From Solirubrobacterales bacterium (GTDB lineage: Bacteria > Actinomycetota > Thermoleophilia > Solirubrobacterales > Solirubrobacteraceae), in contig JAOPZU010000042.1 in NCBI GenBank assembly GCA_025963955.1, positions 1 through 6,626 on the forward strand: 6,626 bases of DNA, read 5' to 3'. Under the pieces are notes generated by a model. The model searched no databases, was not told where the DNA came from, and was given only the letters and a program-made list of their open reading frames with translations. This document shows, in pieces, positions 1 to 5,035 of this stretch (the first letter of the stretch is position 1; every line of letters starts with the position of its first letter). A program made the translations under genes and the position numbers.

Positions 1-1
1 T

Positions 2-535
2 GCGCCGGTCGCGGCTCGGCCGCCCGCGCCGCCGCCGACGCCTGCCGAGCGGGCGGTCGCCTGGGCGCGCGAGCGGGCCCACAACAACATGCACGAGGTC
101 GGCACGACGAACTGCTCGCCCGCGATCGCCCGGTGGGAGCGTCACATGGGGCTGCCCGTACCGCCCTCGCCGCCGTGCCGCCCGTGGTGCGGGGCGTTCC
201 TGCACGAGGCGTTCCTGCAGGCCGGCATCCACCTGTCCTCGCGGCTCATCGATCCGAACGCGTCCTACGCCGACGCCGTGGCGGGCCGCAACGGCCTCGA
301 GCGCATCCCGAAGGCGGACGCGCGGGCGGGGGACATCGTGTTCTTCGCGCTCGACCCGGCGATGCCGGCCGGGAACGAGGCCTCCCACGAGGGGCTCGTG
401 GTGGCGCCACCGCGGAACGGCAAGGTCCGCACGGCGGAGGGGAACGTCGGCCACCACGCGGTGGTGACGCGGCGCGGCCTTCAGTACGTGAAGCTCGCCG
501 CCCGCGTCACCCGCAAGCCGGCCGGACCGCGCTGA
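2..535 (+). CDS. CHAP-domain protein, C-terminal part (probable peptidoglycan amidase/endopeptidase)
   Basis: The reading frame is already open at the window edge, so the 5' end is missing; the first ATG inside (89) is within the domain and is not the likely start. The visible part begins with a short Ala/Pro-rich stretch, like the linker that precedes a catalytic domain in exported wall enzymes. A compact CHAP-like (NlpC/P60 superfamily) domain follows. The candidate catalytic Cys is in 'PWCGAFLHEAF' (codon 188-190), the His in 'ASHEGLVV' (386-388), and the acidic/Asn site in 'TAEGNVG' (Glu 437-439, Asn 443-445), in the usual Cys-His-Glu/Asn order. 'AGDIVFF' is also typical of the fold. CHAP domains cleave amide bonds in peptidoglycan peptides, normally outside the membrane. 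Any signal peptide or other domains would lie upstream. The stop codon lies in the loop of a hairpin. Family assignment is fairly sure; the exact bond cut and the biological role are unknown. Confidence 0.8.
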   Translation, partial: APVAARPPAPPPTPAERAVAWARERAHNNMHEVGTTNCSPAIARWERHMGLPVPPSPPCRPWCGAFLHEAFLQAGIHLSSRLIDPNASYADAVAGRNGLERIPKADARAGDIVFFALDPAMPAGNEASHEGLVVAPPRNGKVRTAEGNVGHHAVVTRRGLQYVKLAARVTRKPAGPR

Positions 536-547
536 GCGGGTCCGGCC
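520..547. terminator. Hairpin with the TGA stop codon as its loop, likely terminator
   Basis: GGCCGGACC (520-528) pairs perfectly with GGTCCGGCC (539-547). Inside it, after one bulged G (529), CGC (530-532) pairs with GCG (536-538), leaving TGA (533-535), the stop codon of the CHAP gene, as the three-base loop. No T-run follows, which is common for GC-rich actinobacterial terminators. It sits between two convergent genes, so it could stop transcription from both sides. Function is inferred from structure and position. Confidence 0.5.
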
Positions 548-568
548 GGTCAATGGGTGCTACCGGCC
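544..568. terminator. Second, overlapping hairpin between convergent genes
   Basis: GGCCGGT (544-550) pairs with ACCGGCC (562-568) around an 11-base loop. It shares GGCC (544-547) with the hairpin at 520-547, so in one transcript only one of the two can form fully. The stop codon of the minus-strand membrane protein (560-562) lies at the loop/stem border. This is the more natural terminator for the minus-strand gene, again without a T-run. Terminator role is inferred. Confidence 0.35.
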
Positions 569-880
569 CTCGTTGGAGCCGTCCTCCCAGTAGGTCTCGC
601 GGCTGCCGGACTTCGCGAGCCCGCGGCTGATGAAGTAGGAGCCGGCGACGATCGAGACGTAGAGCCAGGCCTGGCGCGCGATGAACTCGTCCGTGCCGTT
701 CGTGTCGCCGCCCTTGATGACTGCAGCGCTGATCAGGATGCCGACGATCACGGCGACCATCGCGAAGAACTCGGTGGTCTTCGTGGAGTGCTTCGTCTCG
801 GTGCTGAGACGACGGTCGGTGGCGGTGCGGCCGCGGCCGATCGCCGAGGAGCCGGGGGTGTTCGCAGTCTGAGTGGCCAT
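560..880 (-). CDS. Small two-helix membrane protein of unknown function
   Basis: 106 aa. Residues 1-35 are hydrophilic, rich in Thr, Ser and Arg, with 'DRRLSTETKHSTKTTEF'. A first hydrophobic helix spans about 38-55 and a second about 70-87, joined by a short polar Gly/Asp loop. The tail reads 'SRGLAKSGSRETYWED' and is charged. The two flanking charged motifs resemble a small membrane protein I have seen in many actinobacteria, but I know no function for it and give none. The ATG at 880 is well supported: AAGGAG ends 8 bases upstream, at 889-894. It is transcribed away from the 309-aa membrane protein gene across a 213-bp gap and converges on the CHAP gene with 24 bp between stops. A hairpin at 901-929 lies in its probable leader. 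It looks like a complete gene. Confidence 0.85.
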   Translation of the reverse strand: MATQTANTPGSSAIGRGRTATDRRLSTETKHSTKTTEFFAMVAVIVGILISAAVIKGGDTNGTDEFIARQAWLYVSIVAGSYFISRGLAKSGSRETYWEDGSNEGR

Positions 881-888
881 GTGTGCTT

Positions 889-894
889 CTCCTT
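889..894 (-). promoter_or_regulatory. Ribosome binding site of the small membrane protein gene
   Basis: The minus strand reads AAGGAG here, 8 bases before the ATG at 880-878. It is one of only two strong Shine-Dalgarno sequences in the window and fixes the start of this gene. Confidence 0.75.
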
Positions 895-900
895 GGTATT

Positions 901-929
901 GGGTGCCTACCGAGGTGCTTCAGGCACCC
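901..929 (-). promoter_or_regulatory. Leader hairpin just upstream of the ribosome binding site
   Basis: GGGTGCCT (901-908) and AGGCACCC (922-929) form a perfect 8-bp inverted repeat with a 13-base spacer. The spacer contains GGTGC (914-918), which could pair instead with GCACC (924-928) across five bases, so two exclusive folds exist. The structure ends 6 bases from the AAGGAG of the minus-strand gene. It could be a leader RNA structure affecting translation or stability, or a protein-binding DNA site. The repeat is seen; the role is inferred. Confidence 0.35.
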
Positions 930-941
930 GGCTCTCCCCGG

Positions 942-967
942 CTTCCCGACGCAGGGTCATGCGAAAC
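942..967 (-). promoter_or_regulatory. Possible stress-sigma-type promoter for the small membrane protein gene
   Basis: On the minus strand GTTT (967-964) is followed after 16 bases by GGGAAG (947-942). Actinobacterial SigB/SigF-type promoters read roughly GTTT, 14-17 bases, GGGTA. The -35 fits and the -10 differs from the consensus. Transcription would begin near 935, placing the hairpin at 901-929 at the very 5' end of the leader. This is a weak match in GC-rich DNA. Confidence 0.2.
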
Positions 968-1093
968 GCCGACGGGTCCTGGCACGTCGAAACGCTTCGT
1001 CCTGTGGCCGGAAACGGTGCGGATGCGGACGCTGAGGCCATCCCTCGGCACGTTCCCCCGCATGCGCACGCGCCGCACGGGTAGCCGCCGCCC

Positions 1094-2023
1094 ATGAGCG
1101 AGCAGCGCACCATTTCCCAGTCGCGGCGCCCAGCGGCCACCGAGCGCCGAGCCGTCCGGTCCGAGGACCCCAGCCTCTCCGCGGAGGCCAACGACCTGCT
1201 GACGCAGGAGGCCCAGGCCGTGATCGGCGCGACGGAGGTGGAGGTCCCGGCCGGCACGCCGCACCGCAGCACCGACCGCCACGGCGGCCACTCGAAGACG
1301 CTCTCGAACCTCGGCTCCATGCGCCAGGTCCTCATCGTGATGGCCTGCGCCGGCGCCGTCGTCTGCGGGATCATCGGCCTGCAGTCGAACGAGTACCTCG
1401 CGTTCCTCGGGACGTTCGTCCTGCTCGTCGTGGCGCTCGTCGTGGTCGTGTCCGGCGCCGTCCAGCTCACGACCGAGCTCGAGCACGTCGACCCGTCGAC
1501 GGCCGCGCGCCTAGAGCAGGAGGGCGTTCCGGATCCGGATCGCGTCCTCAGCGATCTCGTGGAGGACTTCGCCGGGGCGCAGGAGGCGCGCGGCGCGCCG
1601 GAGGTCGTCTCCGCCGGGCACAACCAGGCCGGTGGCCGTGCGGCGGAGGAGCCGGTGCGCTCGTCGGTGGAGCAGCGCAGCGCGCAGACGCCGACCAGCG
1701 CGGGCTCCCGTCCGGCCGGTGGCGGCTCCGCGATCGCCGCCCTGCCGTGGTACGTCACGATCGGCATGATGGTCGCGAGCCTCCTGGGGGCGATCATCGT
1801 CGGCGGCCGCTTCTGGGCCGTCCCCGCGATCGTCCTCGTGCTCGGTGCGGGCTGGATCGCGGCGCAGCGCTGGATGATCCGCGAGGGCGAAGGCGCGGGC
1901 TCCCATCGGGGGACGGGCGACGAGACCTCGGGTGTCCGGCGCCTGGGCCCCGCCGCCATTGGCGCCGGGGTGCTCGCCGCGGTGATCCTGATCGTGCTCG
2001 GCTTCGTCGGCGGCCTGCTCTAG
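1094..2023 (+). CDS. Multi-pass membrane protein of unknown function
   Basis: 309 aa. The first ~75 residues are polar and Arg/Glu/Ser-rich and include 'LTQEAQAVIG'. Hydrophobic helices follow at about 77-96, 101-124, 219-237, 240-257 and 284-308. Between helices 2 and 3 is a hydrophilic, probably disordered loop of about 95 residues (acidic first, then Gly/Ala/Ser/Pro-rich). Five helices would put the two ends on opposite sides of the membrane, unless one is not a true span. The protein ends directly after the last helix. The ATG at 1094 is the first possible start, because an in-frame TAG lies at 1082-1084. There is no clear Shine-Dalgarno sequence, so the mRNA may be nearly leaderless. I recognise no domain or catalytic motif. 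It is divergent from the small membrane gene and convergent with the epimerase gene. Confidence 0.8.
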   Translation: MSEQRTISQSRRPAATERRAVRSEDPSLSAEANDLLTQEAQAVIGATEVEVPAGTPHRSTDRHGGHSKTLSNLGSMRQVLIVMACAGAVVCGIIGLQSNEYLAFLGTFVLLVVALVVVVSGAVQLTTELEHVDPSTAARLEQEGVPDPDRVLSDLVEDFAGAQEARGAPEVVSAGHNQAGGRAAEEPVRSSVEQRSAQTPTSAGSRPAGGGSAIAALPWYVTIGMMVASLLGAIIVGGRFWAVPAIVLVLGAGWIAAQRWMIREGEGAGSHRGTGDETSGVRRLGPAAIGAGVLAAVILIVLGFVGGLL

Positions 2024-2037
2024 GCGATCGCGCTAGA
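2019..2037. other. Near-palindrome spanning two convergent stop codons
   Basis: TCTAG (2019-2023) and CTAGA (2033-2037) are inverted copies containing the two convergent TAG stops. Between them is the perfect palindrome GCGATCGC (2024-2031). The only intergenic DNA here is 9 bp. The stem is too short to be a convincing terminator; no other terminator is visible at this junction. Confidence 0.25.
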
Positions 2038-3040
2038 CCGGATCGCCGAAGGTCTCGCTGAGCGTCTCGCGGGCGGAGTGGCGCGGGCTCCAGCCGAGCT
2101 CGCGCTTCGCCTTGCCGGTGTCCATGACGGCGGGGTGCGAGAGCACCTCGACCCACTCGACGGCGGGCGGCACGAACGCCGGCACCGGGATCGCCGACAG
2201 CGCGCGCCCCGCCCCGGTCACCAGGCGCTCCGGGATCGGCAGCGGTCGCACGCCGAGGTGTCGCGCGACGTCCGCCGCGGTCACGGTCTCGTCCGCCGCG
2301 ATGTTGTAGGCCCCGGGTGCCCCCGCGCCGAGGACGCACAGCAGCAGCGCGCTGCCCACGTCGTCCTCGTGGATCACCTGCAGCGGCAGCGCCGGGACCG
2401 GCAGCGGGAGGGCCGGCAGGCGCGCGGCCCCGTCGGCCAGCAGGCGCCTGATCCCGGCCAGCAGGCCGTCCGCCGGGAGCTTCGCCCCGGCGGCGTTCGG
2501 GCCCAGGACGATCGGCGGGCGCAGGAGGTAGAGCTCGATCTCCGGGTGGGCCGCGGCCTCCTCCTGCAGCAGTCCTTCCAGCTCGGCCTTCTCCTGCGCG
2601 TAGAAGAGGCGGGCCGCCGGCCGGACGGGCCACTCCTCGTCCATCGGCACCGGGTTGTCGGGGTGGAAGCCGTAGGCCGCGACGCTCGAGGCGTAGACGA
2701 AGCGCTTGACGCCGGCGGCGGCCGCCGCGCGGAACGTGTTCAGCGTGCCGTCCACGTTGATGGAGCGCGTGGTGGCCCGGTCGGTCGTCCCGGTGATCAT
2801 GAAGGCGAGGTGGACGACGACGTCCGCGCCGGCGAAGGCCCGCTCGAGCGCGTCCTGGTTCCGGACGTCGCCCTGGCGGTAGTCGAGCTTCGTCCACGGG
2901 TGCTGCGACGGGTCGAGCGGACGCCGGGCGATGCCGACCACGCGCTCGACGCGGGCCTCGCGTTCCAGCAGGGGCAGCAGGCCGGCGCCGAAGGTGCCCG
3001 TGGGCCCGGTGACGGCGACGGTGAGGGGGCTCGTGTCCAT
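2033..3040 (-). CDS. NAD-dependent epimerase/dehydratase family protein (extended SDR)
   Basis: 335 aa. The N-terminus gives the Rossmann signature TGPTGTFG (11-18), with 'GDVRN' near 58 and 'ADVVVHLAF' around 72-80. The catalytic set of extended SDRs is present: Ser in 'VYASSVAAYG' (118/119) and YAQEK, with Tyr147 and Lys151. 'RPPIVLGPN' (174-182) and 'HEDDV' (224-228) belong to the substrate-binding half. These enzymes use NAD(P) to epimerise, dehydrate, oxidise or reduce sugar nucleotides, sterols or other alcohols; the substrate cannot be told. The frame stays open for 200 codons upstream, but those overlap tetR and the Rossmann fold starts at the ATG at 3040, so that start is chosen despite a weak ribosome site. 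It lies 29 bp behind tetR on the same strand, so co-transcription is possible, although a hairpin intervenes. Confidence 0.85.
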   Translation of the reverse strand: MDTSPLTVAVTGPTGTFGAGLLPLLEREARVERVVGIARRPLDPSQHPWTKLDYRQGDVRNQDALERAFAGADVVVHLAFMITGTTDRATTRSINVDGTLNTFRAAAAAGVKRFVYASSVAAYGFHPDNPVPMDEEWPVRPAARLFYAQEKAELEGLLQEEAAAHPEIELYLLRPPIVLGPNAAGAKLPADGLLAGIRRLLADGAARLPALPLPVPALPLQVIHEDDVGSALLLCVLGAGAPGAYNIAADETVTAADVARHLGVRPLPIPERLVTGAGRALSAIPVPAFVPPAVEWVEVLSHPAVMDTGKAKRELGWSPRHSARETLSETFGDPV

Positions 3041-3063
3041 GGCGCGTGCTCTACCCGGGGGAC

Positions 3064-3095
3064 CGGGCGTCACGCGCGACCGGGCGTGACGCCCG
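3064..3095. promoter_or_regulatory. 12-bp inverted repeat with palindromic arms between tetR and the epimerase gene
   Basis: CGGGCGTCACGC (3064-3075) is the exact reverse complement of 3084-3095, with an 8-base spacer. Each arm also contains a short palindrome of its own: GCGTCACGC in the left arm, and GGGCGTGACGCCC (3082-3094) at the right. A direct repeat GACCGGGCGT occurs at 3061-3070 and 3078-3087. The tetR stop codon (3070-3072) is in one arm. The element starts 24 bp upstream of the epimerase ATG. It may be a terminator or attenuator after tetR, or a double operator for the epimerase gene. Both readings are inferred. Confidence 0.4.
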
Positions 3096-3714
3096 CCTCC
3101 GCCACTCCCAGCGTGCGCGACCAGATCTCCCCCGAGACGCGGCCGAGGGCCGCGACCTCCCGCGAGGTCGGGGTCCTGGGCGCGAGCGCCAGCCGCGTAT
3201 AGGCGAGCTGGTCCAGGACCCCGCCGAGGGCGTCCGCCAGCAGCCGCACGTCGGAGGTCTGCAGGCCCTGCGACTTCTGCAGGCGGCGCAGCCAGCGCTC
3301 GATGCGCGCGACGTAGCTGCGACGCACGTCGAGCCAGACGGCGTCCAGTCCCGGCTCGTGGACGGCGGCGAGCTCCCGCAGGACGCGCAGGACCTGGCGG
3401 TGCTCGGCGTACACGCGGAAGAACTCGGTGTTGCGCGCGACGATCGTCTCGTGGTCGGCCCCGGAGCCCTCGGTGAGCGGGCCCGTCGCGGCCAGCAGGG
3501 CGTCGAGCGGCTCGCGCAGCGCTTCCAGGAGGATCGCCTCCTTGTCGGCGAAGTGCCGGTAGAAGCCGGCCTGCGACATGCCCGCCTCGTCGGTGATGTC
3601 CGCGATGCGCGTGGCCCCGTAGCCGCGGCGCCCGAAGCACTCACGGGCCGCGTCGAGCAGCCGCGCCCGTGAAGCGCGACCACGGGCGTTTCCGGGGAGG
3701 GCGAGGTCCGTCAC
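3070..3714 (-). CDS. TetR-family transcriptional regulator
   Basis: 214 aa, a normal length for the family. The N-terminal DNA-binding domain is clear: 'RARLLDAARECFGRRGYGATRIADITDEAGMS...' with the helix-turn-helix at about 36-55, ending in 'QAGFYRHFADKEAILLEAL', the classic TetR signature. The all-helical remainder (about 70-205) would form the dimer and ligand pocket. The start is GTG at 3714; no in-frame ATG or GTG lies nearby, and a promoter at 3742-3770 fits it. No good ribosome site is visible. It diverges from the P450-ALDH-SDR operon, and an inverted repeat lies over both promoters, so it most likely represses that operon and itself until a substrate or product binds. The epimerase gene follows on the same strand. 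The family is certain; target and ligand are inferred or unknown. Confidence 0.92.
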   Translation of the reverse strand: MTDLALPGNARGRASRARLLDAARECFGRRGYGATRIADITDEAGMSQAGFYRHFADKEAILLEALREPLDALLAATGPLTEGSGADHETIVARNTEFFRVYAEHRQVLRVLRELAAVHEPGLDAVWLDVRRSYVARIERWLRRLQKSQGLQTSDVRLLADALGGVLDQLAYTRLALAPRTPTSREVAALGRVSGEIWSRTLGVAEAGVTPGRA

Positions 3715-3724
3715 ACGGCACAGC

Positions 3725-3754
3725 TTGACACGCCGTCGAGAAGTATGCGAATGT
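3725..3754 (+). promoter_or_regulatory. Promoter of the P450-ALDH-SDR operon
   Basis: A perfect -35 box TTGACA lies at 3725-3730. The best-placed -10 is GAATGT (3749-3754) after 18 bases, a poor match to TATAAT. Transcription would start near 3761, leaving a short leader with the AGGAGG ribosome site. A perfect TTGACA in this GC-rich DNA, in the only gap before the operon, is good support; a poor -10 is common in regulated promoters. Confidence 0.5.
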
Positions 3755-3770
3755 GATTTCGCTATCGCAA
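3742..3770 (-). promoter_or_regulatory. Promoter of tetR
   Basis: On the minus strand TTGCGA (3770-3765) and CATACT (3747-3742) are exactly 17 bases apart, each matching four of six consensus bases. Transcription would begin near 3735, about 20 bases before the GTG start. It overlaps the oppositely directed P450 promoter. Confidence 0.5.
3746..3769. promoter_or_regulatory. Candidate TetR operator over both divergent promoters
   Basis: GCGAA (3747-3751) and TTCGC (3758-3762) form an inverted repeat with a 6-base spacer. A wider pair, TGCGA (3746-3750) and TCGCA (3765-3769), nests around it. The repeat fills the spacer of the tetR promoter and covers the -10 region of the P450 promoter, where a self-regulating TetR repressor would bind. 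This is inferred from position and symmetry. Confidence 0.45.
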
Positions 3771-3775
3771 ACCGC

Positions 3776-3781
3776 AGGAGG
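3776..3781 (+). promoter_or_regulatory. Ribosome binding site of the P450 gene
   Basis: AGGAGG ends 7 bases before the GTG at 3789. It decides the start: an upstream in-frame GTG at 3753 would put this site inside the coding region and has no ribosome site of its own. Confidence 0.8.
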
Positions 3782-3788
3782 AGCCGGG

Positions 3789-4991
3789 GTGTCGCAGGCA
3801 GTGGACGTGGACCTGATGGACCTGGACCCTTTCGTCGCCGGGGAGGACGGGGAGCTCTTCCGGCGCCTGCGCGTCGAGGACCCCTGCCACTGGAACGAGG
3901 AGCCGGACGGGGCGGGCTTCTGGTCGCTGACGCGGTACGAGGACGTCAAGGCGGCCGGGTCGGACTGGCAGACGTTCTCCAGCGCGCAGGGCACGCAGAT
4001 CCAGAGCCGCCGCGCCGAGGGCCACGGGAAGCCGTCCATCCACAACATGGACCCGCCGCGGCACAAGCCGCTGCGCGGCCTGCTGACCTCCGACTTCGCC
4101 CGCGAGCGCGTGGAGCGCATGGAACCACGGGCGCGGGAGGTCGTCGGCGAGCACCTGGACCGCCTCGTCGCCGCCGGGACGACGGACCTGGTCGCCACCG
4201 CGACGATGCAGATCCCGATCCTCGTCTTCGCGACCATGCTCGGCGCGCCGCGCGAGGACGCGCACCGCCTGCTCGAGTGGACCAACGTCATGTCGGGTCA
4301 GTCCGACCCGGACTACGTCGCCGACCCGGCCGTCGTGGACCGCGTGCGCCACGAGGTCTTCGACTACTTCCACGCGCTGACCGAGGAGCGCCGCGCCCGG
4401 CCGCAGGACGACCTCATCAGCGTGCTCGTGACGGGCGCGGTCGACGGGCAGCGCCTGGAGCGCGACGAGCTCGACCCGTACTACCTCGTGCTCCTGGTCG
4501 CGGGCAACGAGACGACCCGCAACATGATGACCGGGGCGGCGCTGCTGCTCCACGAGAACCCCGGCGAGTGGGAGCGCCTGCGCAGCGGGCTGGTCACCCC
4601 GCGGGCGGCGATCGAGGAGATCGTGCGCCTCGTCTCCCCTATCGTCTGCATGCGCCGCACGGCGACGCGCGACGTCGAGCTGCACGGACGGCAGGTCCGC
4701 GCGGGCGACAAGGTCGTCCTCTGGTTCACGTCGGCCAACCGCGACGAGCGCGTCTTCCCCGATCCGGACCGGCTCATCCTCGACCGCACGCCGAACAAGC
4801 ACCTCGGGTTCGGCTGGGGCCCGCACTTCTGCATCGGGTCGCATCTGGCCCGCCTGGAGGGCGAGATCCTGCTCGAGGAGCTCGTGCGGCGGGGACTGCG
4901 CATCGCGGTCACCGGCGAGCCGGAGCGCCTGCGCTCGAACTTCTTCCGCGGCATCAAGAAGCTGCCGGTCTCCGTGGCGGTCGGACCCTGA
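3789..4991 (+). CDS. Cytochrome P450
   Basis: 400 aa from the GTG at 3789, the usual length for a soluble bacterial P450, with no membrane anchor. All hallmarks are present in order: C-helix '[10 protein letters not shown]' with His92 and Arg96 for the haem propionates; I-helix oxygen-activating AGNETT (238-243); K-helix ExxR (Glu277, Arg280); '[11 protein letters not shown]'; and the haem loop '[10 protein letters not shown]' with ligand Cys348. The end '[14 protein letters not shown]' resembles bacterial P450s acting on terpenoid, steroid or fatty substrates (CYP124/125/142-like), but this is an impression only. It would insert one oxygen atom using electrons from a ferredoxin and reductase, neither encoded here. 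It is the first gene of an operon with ALDH and SDR. The 3' end is duplicated, and its TGA overlaps an ATG (TGATG at 4989-4993). P450 identity is certain; substrate unknown. Confidence 0.96.
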   Translation: MSQAVDVDLMDLDPFVAGEDGELFRRLRVEDPCHWNEEPDGAGFWSLTRYEDVKAAGSDWQTFSSAQGTQIQSRRAEGHGKPSIHNMDPPRHKPLRGLLTSDFARERVERMEPRAREVVGEHLDRLVAAGTTDLVATATMQIPILVFATMLGAPREDAHRLLEWTNVMSGQSDPDYVADPAVVDRVRHEVFDYFHALTEERRARPQDDLISVLVTGAVDGQRLERDELDPYYLVLLVAGNETTRNMMTGAALLLHENPGEWERLRSGLVTPRAAIEEIVRLVSPIVCMRRTATRDVELHGRQVRAGDKVVLWFTSANRDERVFPDPDRLILDRTPNKHLGFGWGPHFCIGSHLARLEGEILLEELVRRGLRIAVTGEPERLRSNFFRGIKKLPVSVAVGP

Positions 4992-5031
4992 TGCCGCGGC
5001 ATCAAGAAGCTGCCGGTCTCCGTGGCGGTCG
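4946..5031. repeat. 38-bp perfect direct repeat, period 48, at the P450/ALDH junction
   Basis: Positions 4946-4983 and 4994-5031 are identical, separated by 10 bases (GACCCTGATG). The 48-base period keeps the P450 frame. Copy 1 encodes the P450 end '[13 protein letters not shown]'. Copy 2, in the same frame beyond the TGA at 4989-4991, encodes '[12 protein letters not shown]' again, then Ala-Gly and a TGA at 5037-5039 that overlaps the ALDH ATG (ATGA). Removing one unit would give a P450 ending in AG with a standard 4-base ATGA overlap. This suggests a recent duplication. Assembly error is the main alternative. Confidence 0.9.
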
Positions 5032-5035
5032 CCGG

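Noticed and set aside
560..1084. Plus-strand open frames opposite and upstream of the small membrane protein gene
   Set aside because: They have no ribosome site, no recognisable domain and GC-driven composition, while the minus-strand gene has a strong ribosome site and clear membrane helices.
3041..3640. 200-codon upstream extension of the epimerase frame
   Set aside because: It overlaps the clear TetR gene in another frame, is low-complexity, and the Rossmann fold begins right after the ATG at 3040.
3753..3788. Upstream GTG start at 3753 giving the P450 12 more residues
   Set aside because: The strong AGGAGG at 3776-3781 is correctly spaced only for the GTG at 3789, and 3753 falls in the promoter/operator core.
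3725..5035. Open frame continuous with the ALDH running back through the whole P450 gene
   Set aside because: This part is Arg/Pro/Gly-rich, lacks any domain and is the out-of-frame shadow of the P450. Absence of stops is expected at this GC content.
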